DNA of 6,831 bases from Nocardioidaceae bacterium (GCA_020438665.1 JAGQUE010000212.1:1-6831); one strand, 5' to 3'; numbered from the stretch's first letter, positions 1-5,689 are shown. Program-made: numbers and translations. Notes: generated from the letters alone by a model not told the origin.

Positions 1-23
1 TCTACCGACTGAGCTAAGGCGGC
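1..23 (-). tRNA. tRNA, 5' portion only, probably tRNA-Thr
   Basis: Read on the minus strand, this stretch starts with the acceptor 5' strand GCCGCCT, then TA, the D-stem GCTC and a D-loop AGTCGGTA. This is a standard tRNA 5' end. The anticodon, T-arm and 3' end lie beyond the left edge, so the identity cannot be read directly. I favour tRNA-Thr because this acceptor and D-arm resemble actinobacterial threonine tRNAs, and because tmk-holB-hydrolase is commonly followed by a tRNA-Thr gene on the same strand, as here. The tRNA call is firm; the threonine assignment is moderate. Confidence 0.85.
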
Positions 24-67
24 GCATCGACCGGCCGAGTGATACTGCCGTCCGGGCAACGCGGAGC

Positions 68-97
68 AGTATACGGACGGGGTCGGCCGGGGGTGAA
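68..97 (-). promoter_or_regulatory. Putative promoter of the minus-strand tRNA
   Basis: On the minus strand a near-consensus -10 hexamer TATACT lies at 73-68. An 18-nt spacer separates it from a weak -35-like TTCACC at 97-92. Transcription would start near position 61 and give a leader of about 38 nt before the tRNA 5' end at 23, a normal arrangement for a stable RNA gene. The -10 is convincing; the -35 is poor. Confidence 0.4.
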
Positions 98-108
98 AAC
101 CAGGGGTG

Positions 109-222
109 AGTCAACCCTCCGCGCCGCTGGACCAGACCACCGAGTGCGATTTCTGACCACCGTGACCGGTCGTTGGCAAAAACCAACCGATTCGCTTCCC
201 GGGCATGACCCGATGTGACTAG
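109..222 (+). promoter_or_regulatory. Upstream regulatory region of the GTPase operon (four-block element, copy 1)
   Basis: Four short blocks here recur in the same order upstream of the transglycosylase gene. They are AGTCAAC (109-115), CCAGACCACCG (132-142), TGACCA (154-159, preceded by TTT) and an 18-mer at 205-222 with core CCGATG and end GACTAG. The 18-mer matches the other copy at 16 of 18 positions. The last block runs into a -10-like hexamer. Between blocks 3 and 4 lie the palindrome GACCGGTC (164-171) and the inverted repeat GTTGG-N6-CCAAC (172-187). The function is inferred: a shared activator or repressor region. Confidence 0.5.
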
Positions 223-225
223 CGT
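220..225 (+). promoter_or_regulatory. Putative -10 element of the GTPase operon
   Basis: TAGCGT fits the actinobacterial TAnnnT -10 pattern. It would start transcription around 232, leaving a leader of about 35 nt before the ATG at 267. No good -35 is present 16-18 nt upstream, which fits activator dependence through the adjacent conserved block. Similar TAGCGT hexamers precede the transglycosylase and tmk genes. Confidence 0.4.
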
Positions 226-242
226 CGGAACCGGCACGACAC

Positions 243-253
243 GTTTGGCAAAC
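243..253. repeat. Inverted repeat in the GTPase leader; its TTGGCAAA recurs at 173-180
   Basis: GTTTG-G-CAAAC is a perfect dyad between the predicted transcription start and the ribosome binding site. Its internal octamer TTGGCAAA (245-252) also occurs at 173-180, upstream of the -10. The two copies therefore bracket the promoter 72 nt apart. This is a plausible operator pair, but no regulator can be named. Confidence 0.3.
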
Positions 254-266
254 TCGGGAGACAAAC

Positions 267-857
267 ATGCAGCCAGTTGTGGGGACCCCTGTGTCCCGTC
301 AGGTCGCCTTTGTGGGGCCGTTCGGAGTCGGCAAGACCACCGCCGTGTGCGCGGTGTCCGACACCAACGTGACCACCACCGAGGTCATCAGCTCGGCGCT
401 CCGCGCCCGGACCGGTCGTCACATGAAGACGACGACAACGGTCGGTCTCGAGATCGGTGAATGGCGGATGCCCACCGGTCAGCAGATCGCCGTCGTCGGA
501 ACCCCCGGCCAGGAGCGGTTCGACATCGTCCGTCGTACGGCGATGCCGCGCAGCACCGGTGTGGTGCTGTGGCTGTTCGGGCAGCACCACGTGGCGACCC
601 TCGACGCCGAGCTCTGGATGGAGTTCATCTCCCGCGAAGTCCCCACCCGCAAGATGACGGTCGCGATCACCCGGCTCGAGCACCTCGACGGTGCCGACCT
701 GGACCGCGAGCTGGAGAAGTTCCGGCGCGTCATCCGACGCTTCGACCCGACCGTTCCGGTCGTCGCAGCAGACCCGCGCGAGCGGGCGGATGTGGAGAGC
801 GTCCTGCTCACCGCCATGCGTGTTCCCGCCCAGCGGACGCAGGAGGTCGTCGGATGA
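267..857 (+). CDS. Small Ras-like GTPase, CvnD/MglA-type
   Basis: This 196-aa soluble GTP-binding protein probably acts as a switch with the roadblock proteins encoded next to it. Visible motifs: P-loop GPFGVGKTT at residues 17-25; a switch I stretch KTTTTVG near 54-60; the DxxG-type motif as GTPGQERF at 78-85, where the usual Asp is Gly; a degenerate G4, TRLE at 135-138, in place of NKxD; and a G5-like region VVAADPRER near 165-173. The KTTTTV, GTPGQ and late ADPRER patterns are those of the GTPase of Streptomyces conservons (CvnD), and the length is also typical. The ATG at 267 has GGGAG at 256-260 with 6-nt spacing. An in-frame GTG at 291 is a less likely start. It is first in its operon and its stop overlaps the next start (ATGA). 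GTPase fold: high confidence. Cellular role: unknown. Confidence 0.92.
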   Translation: MQPVVGTPVSRQVAFVGPFGVGKTTAVCAVSDTNVTTTEVISSALRARTGRHMKTTTTVGLEIGEWRMPTGQQIAVVGTPGQERFDIVRRTAMPRSTGVVLWLFGQHHVATLDAELWMEFISREVPTRKMTVAITRLEHLDGADLDRELEKFRRVIRRFDPTVPVVAADPRERADVESVLLTAMRVPAQRTQEVVG

Positions 858-1420
858 ACGCCCACGCCAAGCACGAGGGTCTGCCCGGAGAGGAACTGGG
901 CATGCCGATCGACCCAGGCCTCGATCCCGCCCACGAGGCCGAGATCCTGGTCCTCACCCCGCGGGCCCCGGAGCCCAACGACGGCATCGAGATGGATGCC
1001 GACATCGCGGAGTACTGGGAGCTGTGGTCCGAGCAGATCGGTCACGCGCTGGTGCCCGTGCTCGAGAAGCTCGAGAAGTCCCTCCCCGGTTTCGCCTCGG
1101 CGATGATCTGCACCGCCGACGGGTTCAACCTCTGCACGCTCGGCGTCGAGGAGGAGCAGGTCACCCGGTTGTCGGCCATGACCAGCTCGCTCCACTCGAT
1201 CGCCGACGTCATGTCCACCTCTGTCCACGAAGGCGACGAGCTCCTGGACGTGCTGAGTCTCTCGAACGGCTCGAGCAGCACGGTCCTCATGGCGATCCGT
1301 CACCTCATCATCGGCCAGGTTCTGCTGTGGGTCACCGCCGAAAATGACACCCTGGGGGCGCTTCTCATGCGCGCTCGGGTGGCGGCGAGAGACGTCAGCT
1401 CGATCCTGCGAGATCGGTGA
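854..1420 (+). CDS. Roadblock/LC7 domain protein (CvnB/MglB-like)
   Basis: This 188-aa protein carries a roadblock/LC7 domain from about residue 66 to 160. The domain opens with an amphipathic helix (LEKLEKSLPGF), followed by the hallmark strand-turn-strand ASAMICTADGFNL (81-93), a second helix around 103-124 and further strands (STVLMAIRHLIIGQVLLWV). Roadblock proteins dimerise and bind Ras-like GTPases as GAPs, effectors or scaffolds; MglB and CvnB are examples. The first 55 or so residues form an acidic, probably disordered extension that is longer than in simple MglB/CvnB proteins. There is no signal peptide or membrane helix. The start is well defined: ATG at 854 overlaps the GTPase stop (ATGA), with a perfect AGGAGG at 841-846. 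The overlap implies translational coupling, hence a GTPase-partner pair. Confidence 0.88.
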   Translation: MNAHAKHEGLPGEELGMPIDPGLDPAHEAEILVLTPRAPEPNDGIEMDADIAEYWELWSEQIGHALVPVLEKLEKSLPGFASAMICTADGFNLCTLGVEEEQVTRLSAMTSSLHSIADVMSTSVHEGDELLDVLSLSNGSSSTVLMAIRHLIIGQVLLWVTAENDTLGALLMRARVAARDVSSILRDR

Positions 1421-1422
1421 GC

Positions 1423-1451
1423 GGGCTCGAGTCGCGCCAACCTCGAGACCC
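1423..1451 (+). other. Stem-loop between the second and third cassette genes
   Basis: GGGCTCGAG (1423-1431) can pair with CTCGAGACCC (1442-1451), giving nine pairs interrupted by one bulged A around a 10-nt loop. It sits just after the stop of the roadblock gene and is followed by a pyrimidine-rich run without a T-tract. It could cause partial termination or mRNA processing that sets a different level for the third gene, or mean nothing. Confidence 0.3.
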
Positions 1452-1486
1452 TTCTCCCCTACCTCACCACGAACGGAGCACCTCTC

Positions 1487-1885
1487 ATGCTCGACATCGA
1501 CGTCAATGTCCTGGAACAGACGGTCAACGACGCCAAGTCCGTACTCAAAGATGGTTTGTTGGCCACCGACATCTGGGACCGCGAGACTGGTCTCAGCCTG
1601 GCGGGTCACAACTCCCAGCCGGAGGCCGTCGCCCTGTTCAACCAGCTGACGAGCGAGATCTCCTCGACACTTGCTGGGTCGGGATTTCCAGCCTTGAACC
1701 GCTACTACATGCTGGACATCGAGGATGGAAACACCATCGTCGTTCAGCGTCACGGTGACGACCTGATGTCGGGCATGCTGCTCGACGCCAACCGGGTCAA
1801 CCTCGGCATCCTCGTCTCGGTGGTGATCCCCCGCATCACCGCCGGCGTCGAGAAGGCCCGCAACACGGGCGTGTCCGAGGACTAG
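1487..1885 (+). CDS. Small protein, possibly a divergent roadblock/LC7-like protein
   Basis: I do not recognise this 132-aa protein with certainty. It starts with a helix (residues 1-22), then GLLATDIWDRETGLSLAG (23-40), which could be the first strand-turn-strand of a roadblock fold. A helix rich in small residues follows (44-65), then YYMLDIEDGNTIVVQ (73-87), a GMLLD strand, and a final helix from NLGILVSVVIP onward (104-127). Length and predicted alternation fit a roadblock/longin-type domain, and its place after a GTPase and a clear roadblock protein supports this. The classic roadblock signature is not obvious. It has no signal peptide or transmembrane helix; IL-V-VVIP is too short. The ATG at 1487 has GGAG at 1475-1478 with 8-nt spacing. 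A 66-nt gap separates it from the upstream gene, so it is probably co-transcribed. The gene is real; its function is inferred. Confidence 0.85.
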   Translation: MLDIDVNVLEQTVNDAKSVLKDGLLATDIWDRETGLSLAGHNSQPEAVALFNQLTSEISSTLAGSGFPALNRYYMLDIEDGNTIVVQRHGDDLMSGMLLDANRVNLGILVSVVIPRITAGVEKARNTGVSED

Positions 1886-1892
1886 CTTCTCC

Positions 1893-1917
1893 GCGTCCGC
1901 AGCCCCCACGCGGACGC
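1893..1917 (+). terminator. Hairpin after the GTPase/roadblock operon
   Basis: GCGTCCGC (1893-1900) and GCGGACGC (1910-1917) form a perfect 8-bp stem with a 9-nt loop, starting 8 nt after the stop codon. Only TT follows, so it is a T-poor hairpin of the kind common in high-GC actinobacteria. Confidence 0.55.
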
Positions 1918-1936
1918 TTGCCGATCCCGACCGTCG

Positions 1937-1972
1937 ACGGCCGGGCCGTGCTCCCCCCCACGGCCCGGCCGT
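1937..1972. terminator. Strong bidirectional hairpin between convergent operons
   Basis: Positions 1937-1950 and 1959-1972 are perfect reverse complements: a 14-bp G/C-rich stem with an 8-nt loop containing six C. It lies in the gap between the plus-strand cassette and the end of the minus-strand tmk-holB-hydrolase operon, so it can stop transcription from both directions. There is no T-tract on either side. The remaining bases to 2023 show nothing recognisable. Confidence 0.65.
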
Positions 1973-2023
1973 AGGCGTCTCTCGACCCGTTGGAGCCCGG
2001 TCGGTGCGGCGTGGCGGCGGCCC

Positions 2024-3607
2024 TCAGCAGGCCAGGCCGTCCCGAGGCACGGTGCCGTCCACCAGATAGCCCTCGACCGCGTCGTCGACGCACTGGTTGC
2101 CGGAGTTGTAGCCGGTGTGGCCGTCGCCGTCGCGCGTCACGAGTACGCCGGACGCGAGCTGGTCGGCCAGTGCCTGCGCCCACTGCAGCGGCGTCGCGGG
2201 ATCGCGGGTCGTCCCGATGACCAGGATCGGCGCCGCGCCCTGGGCGAGGACGGCCGGCGCCGGCTCGGCCGCGGGGTAGCCGAAGCCACGGCAGCCGACG
2301 AGCGCCCACGCGAACACCCGCCCGAAGACCGGCGATGCCTCGACGAAGTCGGGGATCTGGTCGGCGACCTTGCTCGCCGGGATCGACCAGCCGTCGTCGA
2401 GGCAGTTGATCGCGACGTTGGCCTCCATCGTGTTGTCGAGGTAGCCGCCGCCGGCCGGGTTGCGGGAGGCATAGGCGTCGGCCAGGAGCATGAGCGTCGT
2501 GCCGTCACCGTTGAGAGCGCTCTTGAGGCCCTCGGTGAGGAGATACCAGTAGTCGCGCACATAGAGCGGCGTGATGATCCCATAGAACGCGTTGCCGGAA
2601 GTCAACAGCCGACCGCCGCCGGCCGGGAGCGGGGTGGCGTCGATGCTCGCCAGCAGGTCCTCGATCCTCGCCTGCCCCTCAGCGACGGTGGAGCCGAGGA
2701 AGCACGAGTCGGTGCTGTCGATGCAGTCCTGGAGATAGGCATCGAGGGCCGTCTGGAAGCCGGCCGCCTGCTGGATCGCCAGGTCGCGGGAGGAGAGCGT
2801 CAGGTCGAGGGCGCCGTCGAGGACGAGGCGGCCGACCTTGTCGGGGAACAGGTTGGCATAGGTGGCGCCCAGCTTGGTGCCATAGGAGGCGCCGAGATAG
2901 TCGAGCGCCGGCTCCCCCAGCGCGGCGCGCAGGATGTCCATGTCGCGGGCGGCGTCCTCGGTGGAGATGTTGCGCGCGAGGTCGCCGGAGAGGCGGCTAC
3001 AGCCCCGGCCGAACTCCCGGACCGTCGCCATGAACTCCGCGACCTCGGCGGGGGTGTCGGGGTCGGGGTCCTCGGCCAGATAGGCGTCGAGCTGGTCGTC
3101 ACTCAGGCAGTCGACAGGGTCACTGTCACCGGTGCCCCGCGGGTCGAAGCCCACGATGTCGAAGTGCTCGAGCAGCGGGCGGCCGAACGTGCTGGACGCA
3201 CCCTGGGCGTAGGAGGTGCCCGGGGCGCCCGGTCCACCCGGGTTGACCACCAGCGACCCGACGCGCGCCGATGGCACCGACGCGGGGACGCGCAGCAGCG
3301 CGAGCTCGATGGTCTCGCCGGCCGGGTCGTCATAGCTCAGCGGCACCGTGAGCCTGGCGCACTCGTCGTCGCCGCAGGAGGACCAGTCGAGGGTCTGGGA
3401 GTAGTAGGACGCCAACGCGGGGTCAGGCGGCTCGGTCACGGAAGCGTCAGGGCTGGGCGATCCCTCGCCCGTGGGAGGGGCCGCGCTCGACGACGGCGAC
3501 TGCGTCGGGTCATCGTCGTCCTGGCCGACGAGGGCCACCGTGACGCCGGCCCCGACCAGGACACCGACAAGGCCCACGACGAGCCAGCCGACCAGCCACC
3601 GCTTCAT
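2024..3607 (-). CDS. Secreted or membrane-anchored alpha/beta hydrolase, S33 / tripeptidyl-aminopeptidase family
   Basis: This 527-aa protein has an N-terminal signal sequence or anchor: MKRW, then a hydrophobic stretch at about 6-27. A low-complexity acidic and Ser/Pro linker follows (30-62). The alpha/beta hydrolase fold then begins, with oxyanion loop NPGGPG (122-127), the nucleophile elbow GASYG with Ser241, Asp469 in TTRDPATP and His497 in GDGHTGY. The C-terminal part fits a TAP-like domain and ends in Cys527. Ten cysteines lie outside the membrane segment, consistent with disulfides in an exported enzyme. Relatives include the Streptomyces proteases SlpD/SlpE and mycobacterial Hip1/CaeA; the true substrate (peptide or ester) cannot be read here. 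There is no lipobox. The ATG at 3607 overlaps the holB stop (ATGA), with AAGGAG 6 nt upstream. It is last in the tmk-holB operon, a position conserved in actinobacteria without an evident functional link. Confidence 0.95.
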   Translation of the reverse strand: MKRWLVGWLVVGLVGVLVGAGVTVALVGQDDDDPTQSPSSSAAPPTGEGSPSPDASVTEPPDPALASYYSQTLDWSSCGDDECARLTVPLSYDDPAGETIELALLRVPASVPSARVGSLVVNPGGPGAPGTSYAQGASSTFGRPLLEHFDIVGFDPRGTGDSDPVDCLSDDQLDAYLAEDPDPDTPAEVAEFMATVREFGRGCSRLSGDLARNISTEDAARDMDILRAALGEPALDYLGASYGTKLGATYANLFPDKVGRLVLDGALDLTLSSRDLAIQQAAGFQTALDAYLQDCIDSTDSCFLGSTVAEGQARIEDLLASIDATPLPAGGGRLLTSGNAFYGIITPLYVRDYWYLLTEGLKSALNGDGTTLMLLADAYASRNPAGGGYLDNTMEANVAINCLDDGWSIPASKVADQIPDFVEASPVFGRVFAWALVGCRGFGYPAAEPAPAVLAQGAAPILVIGTTRDPATPLQWAQALADQLASGVLVTRDGDGHTGYNSGNQCVDDAVEGYLVDGTVPRDGLAC

Positions 3608-4767
3608 CCCACACTCCTTCGCGGCACCCGCAGCGCCAGCATCATCGACTCCAGCGCCAGCAGGGGTGGCACGTTGAACTCCAGCATCTGCTCACGGGCG
3701 ACGAAGATCGCGTCGATCCGGCGCAGGTGGCCTTCGGGGGTCGAGGCGCGAGCCAGCTCGGCGATCTCGCCCCGCATCTCCTCGTTGATGAGCCCACTGG
3801 GTGCTCCCATCGTCAGACTGATCGCGTCGCGATAGACCGAGGCGAGATCCATCAGGCCGCGGTCGATGACGTCGAGGTGGCGCCGCTTGGCCCTGGTCTT
3901 GTGGGCCTTCTGCATCGCGGCGAGGGCGGGCGCGTATTCGCGGGGTCGGCGGCCGCGCTCGACGACGCCGTAGGCAGCGTCGAGGTCGACCTTGTCACGG
4001 GCATCGAGGTCGTCGGTGATGGCCTGGGCCTCCTCCTGGGTGACCTCGTGGAAGTTGCTCGCAGCGTTGAGACAGGCGCCCAGGCTGGTCAGCCGAACGG
4101 GATAGGCGACCACGTCGCGGCGACGGTTGCGGGTGGCCTCGTCACGGGCGAGGGCCCGGGCACGGCCGATGTGGCCCTGGCTCGCGCGGGCGGCGTAGGA
4201 GGCGAGTGCCTCGGCCACGCCGTCGACGCGCATGAGGTAGGCGGTCACGTCGGCCGTCGTCGGTGTCGTCAGTCCGACGAACCGGCAGCGCGACCGGATG
4301 GTCGGGAGGACGTCTTCGACCGTGGGCGCACACAGCAGCCACACGGTGTGCTCGGTGGGTTCCTCGATGGCCTTGAGCAGGGCGTTGGCGGCCTGCTCGG
4401 TCAGCCGGTCGGAGTCCTCGATCACCATGACCTGGCGGGCGGCGCCGACCGGCGCCAGCGCCGCCCGGCGGACGAGGTCGCGGACCTCGTCGACACCGAT
4501 GGACAGCTTGTCGGTGCGGACGACGGTCACGTCGGGGTGGGAACCCACGAGCGAGAGATGACAGTCCTGGCACTCGCCGCAGCCCCCATCGGGACACTGG
4601 AGCGCCGCGGCGAAGGCGAGCGCCGCGTTGGACCTCCCGGAGCCCGGAGGCCCGGTGAACAGCCAGGAGTGGGTCATGCCCCGGCCCGACACGGCCGCCC
4701 GGAGCGCCGCCACGACCGGGGCCTGACCCACCAGGGTGTCCCAGACGGTCACGGGCAGGACGGTCAC
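3604..4767 (-). CDS. holB: DNA polymerase III subunit delta'
   Basis: This 387-aa clamp-loader AAA+ subunit helps open and load the beta sliding clamp during replication. It shows the family's degenerate Walker A, GPPGSGRS at 39-46, with Arg replacing the catalytic Lys, so it probably does not hydrolyse ATP. A four-cysteine zinc module follows (C58, C63, C66, C69), then a Walker B-like VIEDSDRL (115-122), the sensor-1 region NALLKAIEEP (128-137) and the SRC motif at 159-161. The C-terminal half is helical and fits the collar domain. The GTG at 4767 is chosen because it overlaps the tmk stop (GTGA) and follows AGGAGG (4780-4775) with 7-nt spacing. A second in-frame GTG five codons later is less well placed. 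The frame stays open upstream inside tmk but is non-coding there. Translational coupling to tmk is likely. Confidence 0.96.
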   Translation of the reverse strand: MTVLPVTVWDTLVGQAPVVAALRAAVSGRGMTHSWLFTGPPGSGRSNAALAFAAALQCPDGGCGECQDCHLSLVGSHPDVTVVRTDKLSIGVDEVRDLVRRAALAPVGAARQVMVIEDSDRLTEQAANALLKAIEEPTEHTVWLLCAPTVEDVLPTIRSRCRFVGLTTPTTADVTAYLMRVDGVAEALASYAARASQGHIGRARALARDEATRNRRRDVVAYPVRLTSLGACLNAASNFHEVTQEEAQAITDDLDARDKVDLDAAYGVVERGRRPREYAPALAAMQKAHKTRAKRRHLDVIDRGLMDLASVYRDAISLTMGAPSGLINEEMRGEIAELARASTPEGHLRRIDAIFVAREQMLEFNVPPLLALESMMLALRVPRRSVG

Positions 4768-5405
4768 GGGGCCACCTCCTCGGCTGTCGGGGTGGGCCGC
4801 GCCTGCGCGAGCAGCGGCTCGACCCGGGCCCGGACGGCGAGCTCGATCTGATCGGCGGGCTGGTGGGCGTCGAGGACGAGGTAGTGATCGGCGTCGGCGG
4901 CTGCCATCTCGAGGAACGCCTGGCGGACCCGCTCGTGGAACTCCACCGACTCGCCCTCGATGCGGTCGCGCTCGGTGAACCTGCCGAGGCCGTGCTCGGG
5001 CGCCAGGTCGAGGACGACGGTCAGGTGGGGCCGAAGGTCGTGGGTCGCCCATCGGGCGATCGCCTCGACCTCGGCGACCTCGAGCGCGCGGCCGGAGCCC
5101 TGGTAGGCGAGCGTGGAGTCGACGTAGCGGTCGGTGACGACCACCTCGCCGCGCTCGAGCGCCGGGAGGACGACCGTGTGGACGTGCTCGGCCTTGTCGG
5201 CGGCATAGAGGAGTGCCTCGGTGCGGTCGGCGAGCTCGCCGGTGGCGGGGTCGAGCACGATGCGACGCAGCTGGCGGCCAACCTCGGTGTCACCCGGCTC
5301 GAAGGTCGACAGCACGGGAAAGCCCTGCTCCTGCAGCCAGCCGACCAGGCGGCGCGACTGGGTCGACTTGCCGGTGCCCTCGCCACCCTCGAAGCAGACG
5401 AACAC
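4764..5405 (-). CDS. tmk: Thymidylate kinase (dTMP kinase)
   Basis: This cytoplasmic enzyme phosphorylates dTMP to dTDP with ATP, the committed step to dTTP. At 213 aa it has the usual family length. The P-loop GGEGTGKS spans residues 7-14, the substrate-binding DRY motif is D92-R93-Y94 within VVTDRYVDSTLAYQG, and the LID region RFTERDRIEGE spans 142-152. The GTG at 5405 is the first canonical start in the open frame, but its ribosome binding site is poor: GGGGGAG lies about 20 nt upstream. The frame continues open to a stop at 5577-5579 with no ATG, GTG or TTG. A good AGGAGAGG at 5486-5479 stands 7 nt before an in-frame CTG at 5471, so an N-terminal extension of 22 residues is possible. It is first in the operon with holB (GTGA overlap) and the hydrolase. 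Confidence 0.95.
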   Translation of the reverse strand: MFVCFEGGEGTGKSTQSRRLVGWLQEQGFPVLSTFEPGDTEVGRQLRRIVLDPATGELADRTEALLYAADKAEHVHTVVLPALERGEVVVTDRYVDSTLAYQGSGRALEVAEVEAIARWATHDLRPHLTVVLDLAPEHGLGRFTERDRIEGESVEFHERVRQAFLEMAAADADHYLVLDAHQPADQIELAVRARVEPLLAQARPTPTAEEVAP

Positions 5406-5524
5406 ACCCGTGGTGGAGTAGCGAGCTCCCCCGCGGGTGACGGACTGGGCCGGGCCGCGCTCGTCGTTCAGGTCGATGCCTCTCCTGGTCTCACCCGGAC
5501 CGGCCGGCCGGGGCGTCGGGGAAG

Positions 5525-5530
5525 ACGCTA
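5525..5530 (-). promoter_or_regulatory. Putative -10 of the tmk operon
   Basis: On the minus strand TAGCGT lies at 5530-5525 and fits TAnnnT. Transcription would begin near 5518, about 30 nt before the AGGAGAGG sequence and 113 nt before the annotated GTG. No strong -35 is found at normal spacing. TTGACT at 5580-5575 looks like a -35 but is too far away. Confidence 0.3.
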
Positions 5531-5574
5531 CGAGGTCGGGCCGACAGCCGCCACCGGAGGGTCTTCTCGGGATC

Positions 5575-5667
5575 AGTCAACAGGGTCCAGACCACCGGAT
5601 GACGGTTTGGTGACCAGAGTCCAGCGACTCTTCCTATCCACCCACGGAAATGATCCGATGGGACTAG
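5575..5667 (+). promoter_or_regulatory. Upstream regulatory region of the transglycosylase gene (four-block element, copy 2)
   Basis: This is the second copy of the block series seen before the GTPase operon: AGTCAAC (5575-5581), CCAGACCACCG (5587-5597), TTTGGTGACCA (5606-5616) and an 18-mer at 5650-5667 with core CCGATG and end GACTAG. Offsets between block starts are 12, 24 and 39 nt here, against 23, 22 and 51 nt in copy 1. Two of the differences are therefore 11 and 12 nt, close to a DNA helical turn. TGAC repeats at 5600 and 5611, a period of 11 nt typical of OmpR-family sites. The regulator is unknown. Confidence 0.5.
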
Positions 5668-5689
5668 GCCGGGGTTAGGTGGCCCTGGG

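Noticed and set aside
109..115. TTGACT (minus strand) as the -35 of the tRNA promoter, and likewise at 5580-5575 for tmk
   Set aside because: The nearest -10 candidates on the minus strand are 35 and 44 nt downstream, far beyond normal spacing.
205..222. The conserved 18-mer as a sigma-28/WhiG promoter (CCGAT resembles GCCGATAA)
   Set aside because: No TAAA-like -35 occurs 15-16 nt upstream in either copy, and the bases after CCGAT do not fit.
1..266. tRNA-linked integration site of a mobile element
   Set aside because: Integrases normally use the tRNA 3' end, which faces away from the cassette and lies outside the window. No integrase or direct repeat of the tRNA is seen.
461..853. Upstream extension of the roadblock gene to an ATG at 461
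   Set aside because: This stretch overlaps the GTPase coding region in another frame and reads as Arg/Pro-rich shadow protein. The ATG at 854 has a perfect AGGAGG and the stop-start overlap.
479..1909. Long minus-strand open frame opposite the cassette
   Set aside because: Composition is the Arg/Gly/Asp-rich mirror of a high-GC gene. No domain is recognisable, while the plus strand encodes clear GTPase and roadblock motifs.
2117..3835. Long plus-strand open frame opposite the hydrolase
   Set aside because: It is the antisense shadow of a gene with an intact catalytic triad and signal sequence.
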